Assembly (NCBI GenBank): GCA_963576475.1
Contig: OY754974.1
Coordinates: forward strand, 5,224,274 to 5,288,273
Source of the DNA: Molanna angustata
Lineage: Eukaryota > Arthropoda > Insecta > Trichoptera > Molannidae
DNA: 64,000 nucleotides
Direction of reading: 5' to 3'
Positions 11,400-21,748 of the stretch are shown one piece after another. Both the position numbers and the translations under genes were made by a program. Numbering within the stretch: position 1 is the first letter of the stretch; each line of letters begins with the position of its first letter. The notes under the pieces are model-generated. The model was given only the letters and a program-made list of their open reading frames with translations, was not told the DNA's origin and ran no database searches.

Positions 11400-12500
11400 T
11401 CTCTGTCTAAAGCATTCGACACTGTGTCACACCAAATTTTGATTGCTAAACTCTTTAAAATAGGAATAAGACACCGCTCTCTTGACTGGTTTACCTCGTA
11501 TTTGTCTAATAGAACACAATCAGTGTCACTACTGGGTCATAACTCATCGGATAGAACTGTGAAATTTGGAGTACCACAGGGAAGTGTATTGGGTCCCATT
11601 TTATTCTTGATTTATATAAATGATTTGTGCGCGTTATGTGAGGGTACTACGACGATAGCATTTGCTGATGATACAACCCTGTTTATTGAGGGAAAGACTT
11701 GGCATGATACTTTTGTAATAGCGGAACACTCAATTAATATTGTAAGGAATTGGCTTGATGCAAACTTGCTAACTTTGAACTCGAATAAAACGAAATTTAT
11801 TCCATTTAGTTTAAATAACTCGACGCAACCTCCTATAAATCTTATTATCCACATAAATAATAACTCAAAACAGGATGCAATTGGTAGAGTTACATCTATC
11901 AAATATTTGGGTGTTTATATCGACAGAAATCTGCGTTGGGATGCACATGTGGATAATTTGTCTATTCGTGTTAGAAAACTAGTACATGTATTTAGATGTA
12001 TTAGAAATATATTGTCATCAAGTGTATTAAAACAGGTATATTTTGCGTTGTGTCAGTCTATTTTGTCATATGCAATAATTGTGTGGGGTGGATGTGCCAA
12101 TGCTATTATGGATCCTTTACAGAGGTCGCACAAAAGTATAATAAAAGTTATCAACAAATGGCCTAGAGACTATCCATCAATAACACTATTTAAAAATTAC
12201 AAAGTACTCGATATAAAACAAATTTATATAAGATCGGCAACAACGCACTTCTTTTACAATGATCGCTCTAAATTTAGATCACAACAAAGCCGTAACACCC
12301 GTCAATCAGTAAATATTAATTTTTGTATACCTTATTGTAGAACAACAATGGCACAGCATCAGTTTGTTTTTAGAGCACCGACTGCATTTAATCGGCTTCC
12401 TGTGGAACTTAAAGCTTTAGGATATAAAAATATGTTTAAGACAGATATTACTGCACGATTACTGGATAAGACCATAGATACATTCTATTTACTTACTTGA
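11400..12500 (+). CDS. Non-LTR retrotransposon reverse transcriptase, N-terminally truncated
   Basis: Open from a junction just after an in-frame TAG at 11397 to a TGA at 12498-12500, without a credible start codon. Counting from the GTG at 11424, the order is: FD-motif SKAFDTVSHQ at the very start (RT motif A, catalytic Asp present), GVPQGSVLGPILFLIYINDL (residues 49-68, motif B), FADDT (80-84, motif C with both catalytic Asp), then SIKYLGVYIDRNLRW (about 158-172, motif E/thumb) and a C-terminal FRAPTAFNRLPVEL. This is the second half of a CR1/Jockey-group RT. A full ORF2 would have an AP endonuclease and about 400 more residues upstream. The frame has no stop or frameshift, so the copy is fairly young, yet it cannot be autonomous. 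Confidence 0.88.
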   Translation, partial: SLSKAFDTVSHQILIAKLFKIGIRHRSLDWFTSYLSNRTQSVSLLGHNSSDRTVKFGVPQGSVLGPILFLIYINDLCALCEGTTTIAFADDTTLFIEGKTWHDTFVIAEHSINIVRNWLDANLLTLNSNKTKFIPFSLNNSTQPPINLIIHINNNSKQDAIGRVTSIKYLGVYIDRNLRWDAHVDNLSIRVRKLVHVFRCIRNILSSSVLKQVYFALCQSILSYAIIVWGGCANAIMDPLQRSHKSIIKVINKWPRDYPSITLFKNYKVLDIKQIYIRSATTHFFYNDRSKFRSQQSRNTRQSVNINFCIPYCRTTMAQHQFVFRAPTAFNRLPVELKALGYKNMFKTDITARLLDKTIDTFYLLT

Positions 12501-12613
12501 ATTTTTGCAAGCTGACGTGTGGCGTGTGACGAAGGGTACACTGAGACTGAGATTTAGATTTAAATTCACTAAGGAAATAATTGTTTGCATGTTTTTGGGA
12601 TTTACTTAGTTCA

Positions 12614-13190
12614 TTTTTAAATATTTTGATATAATTTTATTGTATGAATATGTGTATGTTTATGTATATATATGTAAACATACATATATATTTTATATGT
12701 ATGTTTGTATTGTATTCATAATTTTAGGCGATGGAATTTATATTGTAAGGCTATTTATATTGTATTCATTTAGAAATGGCCATCATATTTTTATCATTCT
12801 TTCCATTATCTTTTCTTTTTAATAAATTTATATTATTGTAGCCATTATATTTTATACTATTTTAACAATCATTTTAGTTATCTTTTTAATATTTTATATA
12901 ATTTTATTGTGTTAATATGTGTATGTTTGTATTGTATTCATATTTTTATACGAAAGAAATAGCCATCATGTTTTTATCATTTTTTCAATATTTTTTTTTT
13001 TGTTGGAGATCATCTAAAATTTTTTTTTAAATATGTTTATATAATTGTAAAAAAGCCATTATATTTTATAGTATTTTAGTATATTTTTTTCTTAAATATT
13101 TTTATACAATTGTATTGTGTTAATATGTGTATGCTTATACTGTATTCATAATTTTATGCGAAAGAAATAGCCATCAAGACACAGGCTTTG
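12614..13190 (+). repeat. Tandemly repeated LINE 3' UTR
   Basis: Three diverged units begin near 12614, 12882 and 13086, each with AATTTTATTGT, AATATGTGTATG, TGTATTCATA and GAAATGGCCATCA / GAAATAGCCATCA. They lie between the RT stop codon and the tail. Confidence 0.6.
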
Positions 13191-13374
13191 CCTAGTTTGA
13201 TGGTGATTAAAACACCTTAATGACACTGCTTTCTGCATCACTGTATAATATAATATGTATTTGTTAATAATAATACGAATTATAAGTGTATCAATATTTG
13301 TCAGACATGAATAAATAAATAAATAAAAATAAATAATTAAAAATCTGTTAAATTTGGAACGTTCTACATAAAAT

Positions 13375-13640
13375 CATAGATTTTATATTTACGGTCTTAT
13401 TTCAGCATTATAAGATATCAGTAACGTACCTATTTTGGCCGGAACATTCTTAAAACGTTACTGAATCAGACGTATTATGAATATTTATGAAAATTATGAA
13501 ATTTTCATCATTTTCCTAATTATTCAAAATACGTCTAATTCAGTAACTTTTTAAGAACATTCCGGCCAATATAGGTACGTTACTATTCCATTTAGTCCAA
13601 GTTGATATTTTATAACGCTAAAATAAGACCGTAAATCTAA
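13375..13640. repeat. Palindromic core of MITE X
   Basis: GTAACGTACCTATTTTGGCC, GGAACATTCTTAAAACGTTA on the left face their inverted copies on the right (TAACTTTTTAAGAACATTCC, GGCCAATATAGGTACGTTAC), around a centre near 13495. TTTACGGTCTTATTT at 13388 pairs with AATAAGACCGTAAA at 13622. Confidence 0.75.
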
Positions 13641-13729
13641 AACCTACAATTTTAGTATGTTCCTATTTTAGTTACAATAGTTACTGAATAGGGGGTGGAA
13701 GTATAATATTTTTTTTTTTATTTTATTAA

Positions 13730-14065
13730 ATTTATAATACATAGATATATCAAAAAAAATAGTCAAAAAATATATAAAAAGATACACAGAAAGTAAAAAC
13801 ATATTTCCCTTTACCAGGGTGCAAGCACTCGTGTGTTAAGGAGACATTTAAAAATAAAAGACACAAAATATTATAATACATAATTATTATCTATACAAAA
13901 TGAAGTGAATATAATTTAAAAATCAGTCAAATTTAATAAGTTTATTTTATTTTTCTTTTAAATTCATTATATTCATTTGCCAGTCACAAATTTGTTTCAA
14001 GTTGACTGAACCACACCACCCCATCGTACGTGTAGTAGTGCTGTGCAAAACTTGTATGTGTTAAC
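13730..14065 (-). pseudogene. LINE C-terminal and 3' UTR remnant
   Basis: The minus strand reads TYDGVVWFSQLETNL, stop, EYNEFKRKIK, followed by a 3' UTR that is also present at 40080-40700 (GTGTAAAGGAGACATTTAAA-like block). 'GVVWF.QLE' corresponds to the end of a LINE ORF2. This copy lacks the SINE that sits in the 40-kb copy and so serves as its empty site. Confidence 0.6.
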
Positions 14066-14069
14066 GGGG

Positions 14070-14580
14070 TACACAATTGATCGTTTATATTTTGTCTATC
14101 ACATATTAGTTAATTATATTATTACGCATACATAGGTCCTAAAATACTTAACCTCTTTAAAACTGATTTTCCATTCATAAGAACCTACTCACATATCAAA
14201 TTGAAAGCTATAGCAAACAACTGGTTGATTACTAAAGGAAGAAAAGAAACTTAAAATGTATTTAATATCACTACATAATTGATTTACAAAAATCAAAGTG
14301 ATATTAGCATTAACCCCTTTCACATCAAGCGATATTTCATGCACTTCTCTCTCATTTCAACCTACCGCTAAACATTACCGCAAAATTAACTTACACTATG
14401 ATGAATAAAAAAATAATAGAACTGATTTATATAACGCTACTCTGGGCCTAGTAGATTAGCCTAATCTACAAATTTAAATAAATATTTATACACTGGTTAC
14501 TTAAAGTTTAACTTTTAACTTAACTATAGTATTATACATTTAATTTACTACTTTATCAATTTACAAGTATTGTACCTACA
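14070..14580. other. AT-rich DNA, nothing recognised
   Basis: No supported feature. Confidence 0.45.
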
Positions 14581-14581
14581 T

Positions 14582-14852
14582 CACGGTGACAAGTTTGAAC
14601 AACAGGCGGAATCAAAACCATCAATGTTTACCCATACCATGGATATATTTATCTTATGGGGTTCTTTAACATCCATAATATGGGTTAACAGGATATCGGA
14701 GTTATATCCATGATTGATGATATGGGAGATCCATGATTTGGGAGTTCTATAACATCTTAAGATATTATAGAACTCCATTGCATATATACATACTTGATAT
14801 GGATAAACATGGATGGTTTAGATTCCGCCGGTTGACCAGACTTGCCACCCTG
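14582..14852. mobile_element. MITE with about 56-bp TIRs
   Basis: The left TIR 14582-14637 (CACGGTGACAAGTTTG..., GGCGGAATC, AAACCATC) matches the inverse of 14796-14852 (consensus CAGGGTGGCAAGTCTGGTCA). The centre holds a perfect-looking hairpin around ATCTTAAGAT (GGAGTTCTATAA...TTATAGAACTCC, 14737-14776). No ORF; superfamily not assignable because the target duplication is unclear. Confidence 0.7.
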
Positions 14853-14854
14853 AT

Positions 14855-15205
14855 ATTATTATACTTGTAAAAAAGGATTTTAATTAATAAATATTAATAT
14901 AGTGGATGGTTTAGTGTTGGCCATAACCACTTTTTTTTCACACGTTGACCTTCGTTTTGTTTTTAAATTATTATTTTTGATAATCTCAAAGTCAAAAGTA
15001 ACAAATTGTTCGTGTTATTAAACCCGAAGATGTTTCGGTGCGCCAAAGAAACGGGTGACTGTGATAAATAGCTACACCGAATCGTCCACCTGATCAATTA
15101 TTTTATATAAAAAAATATTATCAAAATGTGACGGTGAGAACAAATTAGCTTCCGGCAACGAACTCATAAAATATCATCAAAATGCGAAAAAATATTTAAT
15201 CAAAT
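14855..15205. other. AT-rich DNA, nothing recognised
   Basis: No supported feature. Confidence 0.4.
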
Positions 15206-15209
15206 ATGT

Positions 15210-15410
15210 ATATGTGGCACAGTTGGTAAGCCGTTCGTTTTCTGTGCGGGCGTCCTGGGTTAGATTCCCAGCAGAGGAGAAATTTATTTAAATTCATTTC
15301 TCACGCAAACATTGCTTCTCTGGGCTGGAAACACTGATTAGTTGGAAGAAATTGCCATACGGCAATAAACTCGCTACTTGCGCAGGGTGTAAGAAAGTGT
15401 TTATTATTAT
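15210..15410 (+). mobile_element. SINE family B, full-length
   Basis: The tRNA-like head has a Pol III A box (TGGCACAGTTGG at 15214) and B box (GGGTTAGATTCCC). The body follows: CTGGGCTGGAAACACTGATT, GTTGGAAGAAATTGCC, hairpin ATTGCCATACGGCAAT, TTGCGCAGGGTG, and a (TTA)n tail. The hairpin region matches the LINE 3' end at 2930-2962. Confidence 0.8.
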
Positions 15411-15497
15411 ATATTACACATAAAAACAGATAATTTTTTGCGTTGCTGCAGTTTTTGTACAGTACCTCATTCATGTCATCTTCCAACCAATAACATA

Positions 15498-15710
15498 TAA
15501 TAATAATAATAACACTTCCTTCCACCCTGTGCAAGTGGCGAATTTATTCCCATAATATGGCAATTTCTTCCAAGTTACCAGTGTTTCCAGCCCAGAGCAG
15601 CAATATTTGCGTGACAAATAAATTTAAATAAAAATCTCCTCTGCTGGAAATCGAACCCATGATGCCCGCGCAGAAACCGAACGGCTTACCAACTGTGCCA
15701 CGGCGGTCGG
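15498..15710 (-). mobile_element. SINE family B, full-length, inverted
   Basis: Reverse complement of the copy at 15210: (TAA)n tail at 15498, body, then B box (GAAATCGAACCC inverted) and A box (AACTGTGCCAC inverted). The two copies face each other tail to tail with about 90 bp between. Confidence 0.8.
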
Positions 15711-16064
15711 ATTATCTGATTATCTGTTCATATAAAAGACACACTTATCAAACAATATTTTTATAATTAATGAACAAATATATTACACTTAATAATAATA
15801 ATAATTGCACCAAAGTATTTTTCCACAAAAATTCGACTACACAGAACGAACGTTTTCACCGAGGTGACTTGGCATATTCAAGGTCTAAAATGAAACATTT
15901 CATTAACAAAAGCTTTAGAATCATTAATATTTTTATATTTTCCGGAGTTGAAAATCCATACATGACTACCATCATTTTTCAAATTTAACTGTATTATCTA
16001 TTCTTTATTCCAAAATCTAACTTCTGTTAAGAGATTGAAATGAAATACGTGTCCTACATACGTA

Positions 16065-16200
16065 GGACATCACGCAATGTCCCTAACGGGATTGACAGAG
16101 AGAGGCGAGCGCCACATTTTTCAATCTTGCCACGCAACCATCGCCTCATCAACATTCATACATCGTCTCATACATTTTCGCCGATTCCCGGACAATTGAC
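16065..16200 (-). mobile_element. LINE 3' end, degenerate
   Basis: ACATCACGCAATGTCCCTAA...GAGAGGCGAGCGCCAC...ATACATCGTCTCATACATTT is a diverged version of the minus-strand LINE ends at 17895 and 53608. Confidence 0.5.
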
Positions 16201-16239
16201 AAAATTGAATTTGTTTCTCTTAAGCCATCGTCAAATTAT

Positions 16240-16480
16240 CAAGTCAAGATACGCGAGATTTGTATGGAAAGGTCTAATTTTTCAAGGTTTTTTTAACTTC
16301 GAATTCAAAAAACACCAACTTGACTCAGAATTCGGAGTAGAACATTTAGTGTGTGTGTGTGTGTGTGTGTGTCCTCCCCTTATAACTTTTGATCCGCTCA
16401 ATGCAGAGGTCCCAAAATTTCATAATGTATAGATAATTATAGGCCAACAAATCTTTTACACTCTCAAACTCAAACTTTAT
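16240..16480 (+). repeat. Repeat family Z with (GT)n
   Basis: CAGAATTCGGAGTAGAACAT, (GT)12 at 16349-16372, then CTTTTGATCCGCTCAAT and AAAATTTCA...ATTATAGGCC. The same order occurs at 61395-61640. Unknown element class; ends not defined. Confidence 0.65.
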
Positions 16481-16484
16481 ATAC

Positions 16485-17318
16485 CTAAAAAGTTTTTAAG
16501 AACAAAATGACTTAAAAACATCTAAATTGTCTATTAAACATACATTCAAAATTCATTTCATTGATACAACAAAGAATATGCTTTTACCAAAAAAACATTC
16601 AATATTATAATGATCATCAATATTGCAAAAATATCAATTCTAAACGCCTTTATTTAAAAATCTATGCCAGCTGCAGCAAGATTTATTGAGAATCCATATA
16701 GGTACCAATTATTTTTAAAAAATATATCTTGCATTTGTACATAAGTAGATTGTGAGAAAGTTCATAACTTATGCAATATCCCACATTATTACTCCGGGGC
16801 AATATTTCTTTGTTGATATTATTTTTATGTTGGTATACTTTATTTACATAATTCAATTTGTTTAAACGGCCATTAATATAATTGTACATGTACGAATGTT
16901 TTAGGCAAACTAATATTTGCTCATACTATTAAAAATTTCATGCTGAAATTTATACATGCAATTTATTACATTGGCAAAAGTGGAACACAATTTTTTTATT
17001 CATATTTAGAGTAAGTACATAATATTATATACGATCTTTTTATATCTAACAAATTAATCACATGTTGCACTGTATATTTATGTTTATTAATTTATTTTAT
17101 ATAATAAAAACATTTTGTTTATATATGGTAAGTTTTGAAATTTTGAACACTCTATTTTCAATCATTTGTGATGTTGAAGCTGTCCTTAAAATTATATATT
17201 TCTATGACGAAAAATTACAAGTTCTCTTTTATCAAAATGTCTACAAAATGAATAGGACTAAATAGAATTTCGATTTAACAAATAATTTTGTATATTTAAG
17301 TAAAATAAAAAATCATAC
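16485..17318. other. AT-rich DNA, nothing recognised
   Basis: Short shadow ORFs only. Confidence 0.45.
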
Positions 17319-17319
17319 C

Positions 17320-17835
17320 AAAAAGTCAAATCACAAACAGACAAGGCAGCGGTCGTTGCTGGCTGTTTGAGAGATACTGTCTGGAAAAATAAACACATGC
17401 TAACAGAGAGTAAAACCCAAATTTATAAAACATGTGTGAGACCCATCATGACTTATGCGATTGAGGCCAAAGCGGACACCGTTAGAACAAAGAGCCTGCT
17501 CCGGACGACAGAGATGAGAACCCTACGCTCCATTGCGGGTTTCACCCTTTTGGATCGGATGTGGAACACCGATATAAGACAGATCTGTGACGTTAGGGAT
17601 ATTGTCAGATGGTGCAGGAGACGATTCTGGCGGGACCACGTGGCGAGAATGGGAGACAACAGATTGCCCAAAATTATCTCCCAACAAATAAACTTTGGCA
17701 ATCGACCACGAGGTAGATCACCCAAGAGATGGAGAGATAGAGCAGCTGGAGCTCGGCGTCACAAGAGGCCTTGAGGGACGGGCAAAGTTCCTGAAAAAAA
17801 CAGGTGTCAACCTATAAAAAGAAGAAGAAGAAAAA
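17320..17835 (+). pseudogene. RTE-like LINE ORF2 C-terminal half domain
   Basis: Translation from about 17320 gives TDKAAVVAGCLRDTVWKN, then YKTCVRPIMTYAIEAKADT, MRTLRSIAGFTLLDR, WRRRFWRDHVARM-type sequence (RRFWRDHVARMGDNRLPKI) and RPRGRSPKRWRD. This is the region after the RT thumb of insect RTE-like endonuclease-reverse transcriptases. It ends in an (AAG)n tail at 17820-17835. A copy with a stop in the same region is at 39035-39215. 5'-truncated, not functional. Confidence 0.8.
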
Positions 17836-17894
17836 ATCATCTATGCAACATATAATCACAAAGAAAACAAATCGTAGTCAAATTTTAAAAATTA

Positions 17895-18120
17895 CAATAA
17901 TACATACATACATACATACCATCATGTCATATCCCTTACAGGGTAAGCAGAGAGAACTGAGCGCCAAACTCCTCTATTTTTGCCCACATTCCTAGCTTCC
18001 TTTACATCCATGCATCGTCTCATACCTGATCGTCGATTTTTCAAGCTTCTTATATTTCCTTCTTTCAAAATATCATTCACATGGTCATGCCATCCCTTTC
18101 TGGGGCGGCCCTTAAAAAAA
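17895..18120 (-). pseudogene. LINE C-terminus with (TATG)n tail
   Basis: The minus strand reads GRPRKGWHDHVNDILKEGNI, RSLKNRRSGMRRCMD and KEARNVGKNRGVWRSV, then the 3' end CCCTGTAAGGGATATGAC and a (TATG)n tail at 17903-17922. It is the same family as 53608-53926. Confidence 0.75.
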
Positions 18121-18269
18121 TCAATAAAACTTGGAATGACTATTTTTATTATGACTTGATCCTTGACAAATAAAATAAATTGCAACAGAAATACATACAC
18201 ATTTTTTTATTTGTTTATTTGAATTAACTTTGCAGCTTTAAGTAGCATTAAACATAATATATTAAAATT

Positions 18270-18500
18270 AATTGATATTTTTAATAAATAAATATAAAAA
18301 TAAACTTGTTTAGAATCAATTCCACTATTTATTCAAGGACTACAACCTACAACCGGTTTCGTGCTAAGCACATTTTCAAGAGTTCACTACTTGAAAATGT
18401 GCTTAGCACGAAACCGGTTGTAGGTTGTAGTCCTTAAATAAATAGTGGAATTGATTCTAAACTAGTTTATTTTTATTTTTATTTATTAAAAATATAAATT
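18270..18500. repeat. Long near-perfect palindrome
   Basis: Arms 18311-18380 and 18390-18459 are 70 bp with one mismatch around a 9-nt loop (AGTTCACTA). Homology continues outward with a few mismatches to about 18270 and 18500. The arms contain GTGCTAAGCAC and GAAACCGGTTGTAGG. No ORF. Likely a foldback MITE. Confidence 0.85.
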
Positions 18501-18833
18501 AATTTAAATGGAATTCCATCAAGAACTGACGATCAAAAAGTTAAATCTAATTAATAATATATAATTTTATAACCATTTAATATAAGGTTCCTCTAGTACC
18601 GACGCGTTGATGTATTTTATGATGTAAGTATTATTAATTTCATGCCTAATACAATCTGGATAAAATAAAAATACCTTCACAAATGACACCTGTTATCGAT
18701 GTTCTATTATGTAGGTCCATAAAAACGTACGTTTTGATTCAGTACGTTTATTTATTTATATTGATTTTAACAATAAAATCTGTTTTTATTTTATGCATAC
18801 ATGAATGGAGCTAAGTCAAAAGTAATGGAAACG

Positions 18834-19031
18834 TCGGCCTTCGTGGCTCGATTGGTTAGATATCTTTCTGCTGAGCCAAAGGTCCCGGATTCGATTCCCG
18901 GTGGAGACACAGTTTTTAATTGTGGTTTTAGTCTGGATCTGTGAGACGATTAATATCGTAAGTCTCCAGAATGTGGCAACTTGTTATTGGGTGCGTGTTA
19001 AATTAATTTTTGACATAGTACCTGTTAGTTG
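18834..19031 (+). mobile_element. SINE family A, full-length
   Basis: tRNA-like head TCGGCCTTCGTGGCTCGATT with B box GGATTCGATTCCC, then GGTGGAGACACAG, TTTTAGTCTGGATCTGTGAG, AGAATGTGGCAACTTGTTAT and GACATAGTACCTGTTAG. Related copies: 1308, 20000, 40319. Confidence 0.8.
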
Positions 19032-19119
19032 CCCGAGAAGCTATAAAAATAAAAAAATAGAAAAATGTGAAAAAAACCAGAGTGCGAAATACTAGAACAA
19101 GTGGATGAATTTTTGTATT

Positions 19120-19620
19120 AAGTGTTTTCAACATACCTAAGGAGTTTCGTGTTTCAGCCTGATGGAAAATTGGAAAATGATATAGAAACAGGAGTAACGA
19201 TGCATTAATAACAATAATGGCTGGCTCAGTTATATCACGGCCAGCAAGCTCGCTGTGCACAATGCAGTAGCCGTTCAAGCAATTTTGTATGCAAGTGAGA
19301 CATGGACAATGGACATGGCAGAAGACGTATGAAAATAAAATTGACCCTGTGAAAATGAGGTCTGAGGACATAGACGAACTTGAAAATATTCTTAAAAATT
19401 CTAAGAGATTATCCGTTACATCACCATTCACAATAATGTATCGATCAAAATTTTCTGATATATAGATTAAGTGTTTTATATATAGAATAAGGAATCAGGA
19501 TATCAGAAGAGAATGTAAGATTGAAAGAGATCGTATGAATGGAATGAAGATAAACTTTCCTCTCTGTGATGGTTCGGAGATATAGAAAGAATGAACGTTG
19601 AATGTCTGATGACCGTAGCC
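19120..19620 (+). pseudogene. Degenerate LINE ORF2 C-terminal region
   Basis: Frames read PDGKLENDIETGV, AVAVQAILYASETWTMD, and finally WFGDIERMN near 19570. 'YASETWT' and 'WFGHIERM' are typical of the post-thumb region of RTE-like insect LINEs, and the last block matches 53608-53926. Several frameshifts and stops. Confidence 0.6.
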
Positions 19621-19621
19621 G

Positions 19622-19860
19622 ATTGACGGTGGACAATTGACCGTACGCCTTTTTTACCGTATGGACAATTTACCGTGAGGACAATTTACCGTGAGGACAA
19701 TTTACCGTGGGGAAAATTTACCATATGGACAGATGACCGTGAGGACAATTTACCGCACGGACAATTGAACGTGGGGACAGTTGATCGTATGGACAATTGA
19801 CCGTGAGGACAATTTACCGTATGGACAAATGACCGAATGGACAATTCACCGTGCGGAAAC
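19622..19860. repeat. 16-bp minisatellite
   Basis: About 15 units of the type GGACAATTTACCGTGA, with variation at the positions after ACCGT (GAG, ATG, GCG, GGG) and in the TTTA/TTGA core. Confidence 0.85.
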
Positions 19861-19999
19861 TATTTTTAATAACAGAAAAAAACTTTTTTTCGTATGAGTT
19901 AAATAAATTGCGTGAAATAAAAATGTTTGTTTTAAATATATATTTTATTTTATTTTATTTATTACATATTTATTATTAAATATTACTTCTTGGGCAACT

Positions 20000-20166
20000 A
20001 TATCAAATTTAAGATCAATTTAACAAGCACCGAATACCAAGTTGCCACATTCTAGAGACTCGCAGATCCAGACTGTAATCACAATTAAAACTGTGTCTCC
20101 ATTGGGAATCGAACTCGGGACCTTTTAATCATCAGATACTCATCCATTTGAGCAACTAAGGCCGAC
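20000..20166 (-). mobile_element. SINE family A
   Basis: The minus strand shows head (GGCCTTAGTTGCTCAAATGG), GGTCCCGAGTTCGATTCCCA and body TTACAGTCTGGATCTGCGAG, AGAATGTGGCAACTTGGTAT. It is collinear with 18834-19031. Confidence 0.75.
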
Positions 20167-20254
20167 ACAGCATGATCATATAAATGAGATTTTGAAAGAT
20201 ATATGAAGAGTGTAATGAGGCAATACATACAAGTCGATATTAAAGACTCTGGCG

Positions 20255-20312
20255 TTTGCTACTCTTTGCCTACCCCAAATAGGGAATCGGCATGATGGTT
20301 TGTTTGTATTAA
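20255..20312 (+). mobile_element. LINE 3' terminal fragment
   Basis: CTACTCTTTGCCTACCCC, AAATAGGGAATCGGCATGAT and GGTTTGTTTGTATT resemble the common lepidopteran LINE end 'TTTGCCTACCCC...GGCGTGATGGTATG'. Confidence 0.5.
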
Positions 20313-20319
20313 TTCAACG

Positions 20320-21425
20320 GAGTTCCTTGAGATTTGGATATATCAGAACTCTTATATGCACTTAATTCTTTAATTTGATGCGGTATCATCTTATCGAAAT
20401 CATGCCAATAAAAAGTAACCTCGAAGTCAATAATTCACTCCGCATTTAATTGTGATTTCTTAATAAATGTTTCACCTGTATAAAAATATACCTATTTTTT
20501 TTACAAAAATCAACATCTTTTTTTTCTCAAACTGCCGTAATGGACCACAAATTACATTGACCTTAGAAAATATATCCATAATTATCTCTTTGCGTTTGTC
20601 AGTTCCGTCAAAATATTCATATAATATGTGTCGTATGTATGCAAATCGCTTTTAGTTGTACCTACATCGAAATGCTCAAATCATTTCTTATATAATTGAT
20701 ACGTTTTGCATCAAAAAACCACACAAGTACGATATTTCAATACGCGTTGAATCAACATTTGCAAAATCGTGAATGGTGTTTTGATTGCAATGGTTATCTT
20801 AAAAATTGTCAATTTCAGCGTTCTGTAAGTGTCAAAATAAGCTTAAAGAATGTCATTCTTATCACTGATTTGCCATTAAGTGTCACTCAACAATTTTTAT
20901 TGTCCCATATCGATTTATAATATATGGGATATTTCGAAAGCGTACGGCATTGATTTGATTTTTAATGAGTTTTTTTTTAATTACTAACAAATACGATACT
21001 GTGTATAATGGTTATTAACAAATATTTATATTTGTAACTGATACCAACACAAGGTTACGAAATAGTTTTTATGATAATCGTTAAGTTGAGATCGAAATGA
21101 TTATAAACAAAATCAAACTCATTTTCTACAGTTTATTACATATTTACTTTTACTTTCACACTATAAAAAAGCAATCAATGTCTTTATTACGACCTTTATT
21201 ATTATAACACATTTTATTTTGATTGCAAAAACTTAATGGAATCCAAATTATTTTTATAATTATTATGTCTAAACGAGGATGACATAATGATCATTTTATT
21301 TTTTTAAAGGGAAACTATCATAACAATTTTAATAATTACAAATTTTCAAAAACAAATTATTTTTTTATAAAAATATTGGGAAGAAAAAAAATAAGAGGAA
21401 ATATCTTAAATAAATCTTAAGTAAA
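20320..21425. other. AT-rich DNA, nothing recognised
   Basis: No supported gene. Short ORFs near 20467 and 20696 have no features that suggest coding. Confidence 0.45.
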
Positions 21426-21429
21426 TGTC

Positions 21430-21675
21430 TGTAGATAACTCGACTTCATTTAATAACTGTGTAACCTATGGAGATGGGGAATCATATCAGACGACGACTG
21501 CCTCTCGTGTGAATGCGGCCTGCCGCAGACCACTGCCACCTACGAGATTGCCTTGCCTGCCCTGCTACCTGCTCACTCGAGGAACTACTGCGCTGTAGTG
21601 GCGCAGCAGCCGAAGTTGCCAACTATTGGTCGAGAACTGTTTGAATGCTGCTGACACGAAGAAGAAGAAGACTGT
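21430..21675 (+). pseudogene. LINE ORF2 tail with (GAA)n end
   Basis: A markedly GC-rich island reads SCECGLPQTT in one frame and CPATCSLEELLRCSGAAAEV then NYWSRTV, stop, in the next. 'C.CG..QT..H....CP' is the zinc-knuckle-like end of many LINE ORF2 proteins. It terminates in GAAGAAGAAGAAG at 21659-21671. A frameshift joins the parts. Confidence 0.6.
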
Positions 21676-21748
21676 GTCAAAATGGACCATTAGAAAAACA
21701 TATTGTTGTATTGACATCTGGATGAAAGACATTATTTTTTTCCACGGA

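Larger units (their letters stand above)
11395..13332 (+). mobile_element. 5'-truncated LINE inserted in family Y
   Basis: The insertion is flanked by ATAATTA at 11388-11394 and 13333-13339, a likely target-site duplication, and ends in an (AAAT)n tail near 13305-13330. It holds the ORF at 11400-12500 and a long AT-rich 3' UTR with tandem structure. The endonuclease and the first RT motifs are missing, as expected for incomplete target-primed reverse transcription. Confidence 0.8.
10937..13695. mobile_element. Foldback MITE family X with nested insertions
   Basis: CCCCCTATTCAGTAACTATT at 10937 is the inverted copy of AATAGTTACTGAATAGGGGG ending at 13695, over at least 27 bp. The original element was about 0.4 kb; its palindromic core is at 13375-13640. 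Everything between about 10985 and 13350 arrived later: a family Y palindrome and inside it a LINE. No clear target duplication was identified. Confidence 0.55.

Noticed and set aside
11612..11902. 96-codon minus-strand ORF
   Set aside because: Antisense shadow of the LINE reverse transcriptase.
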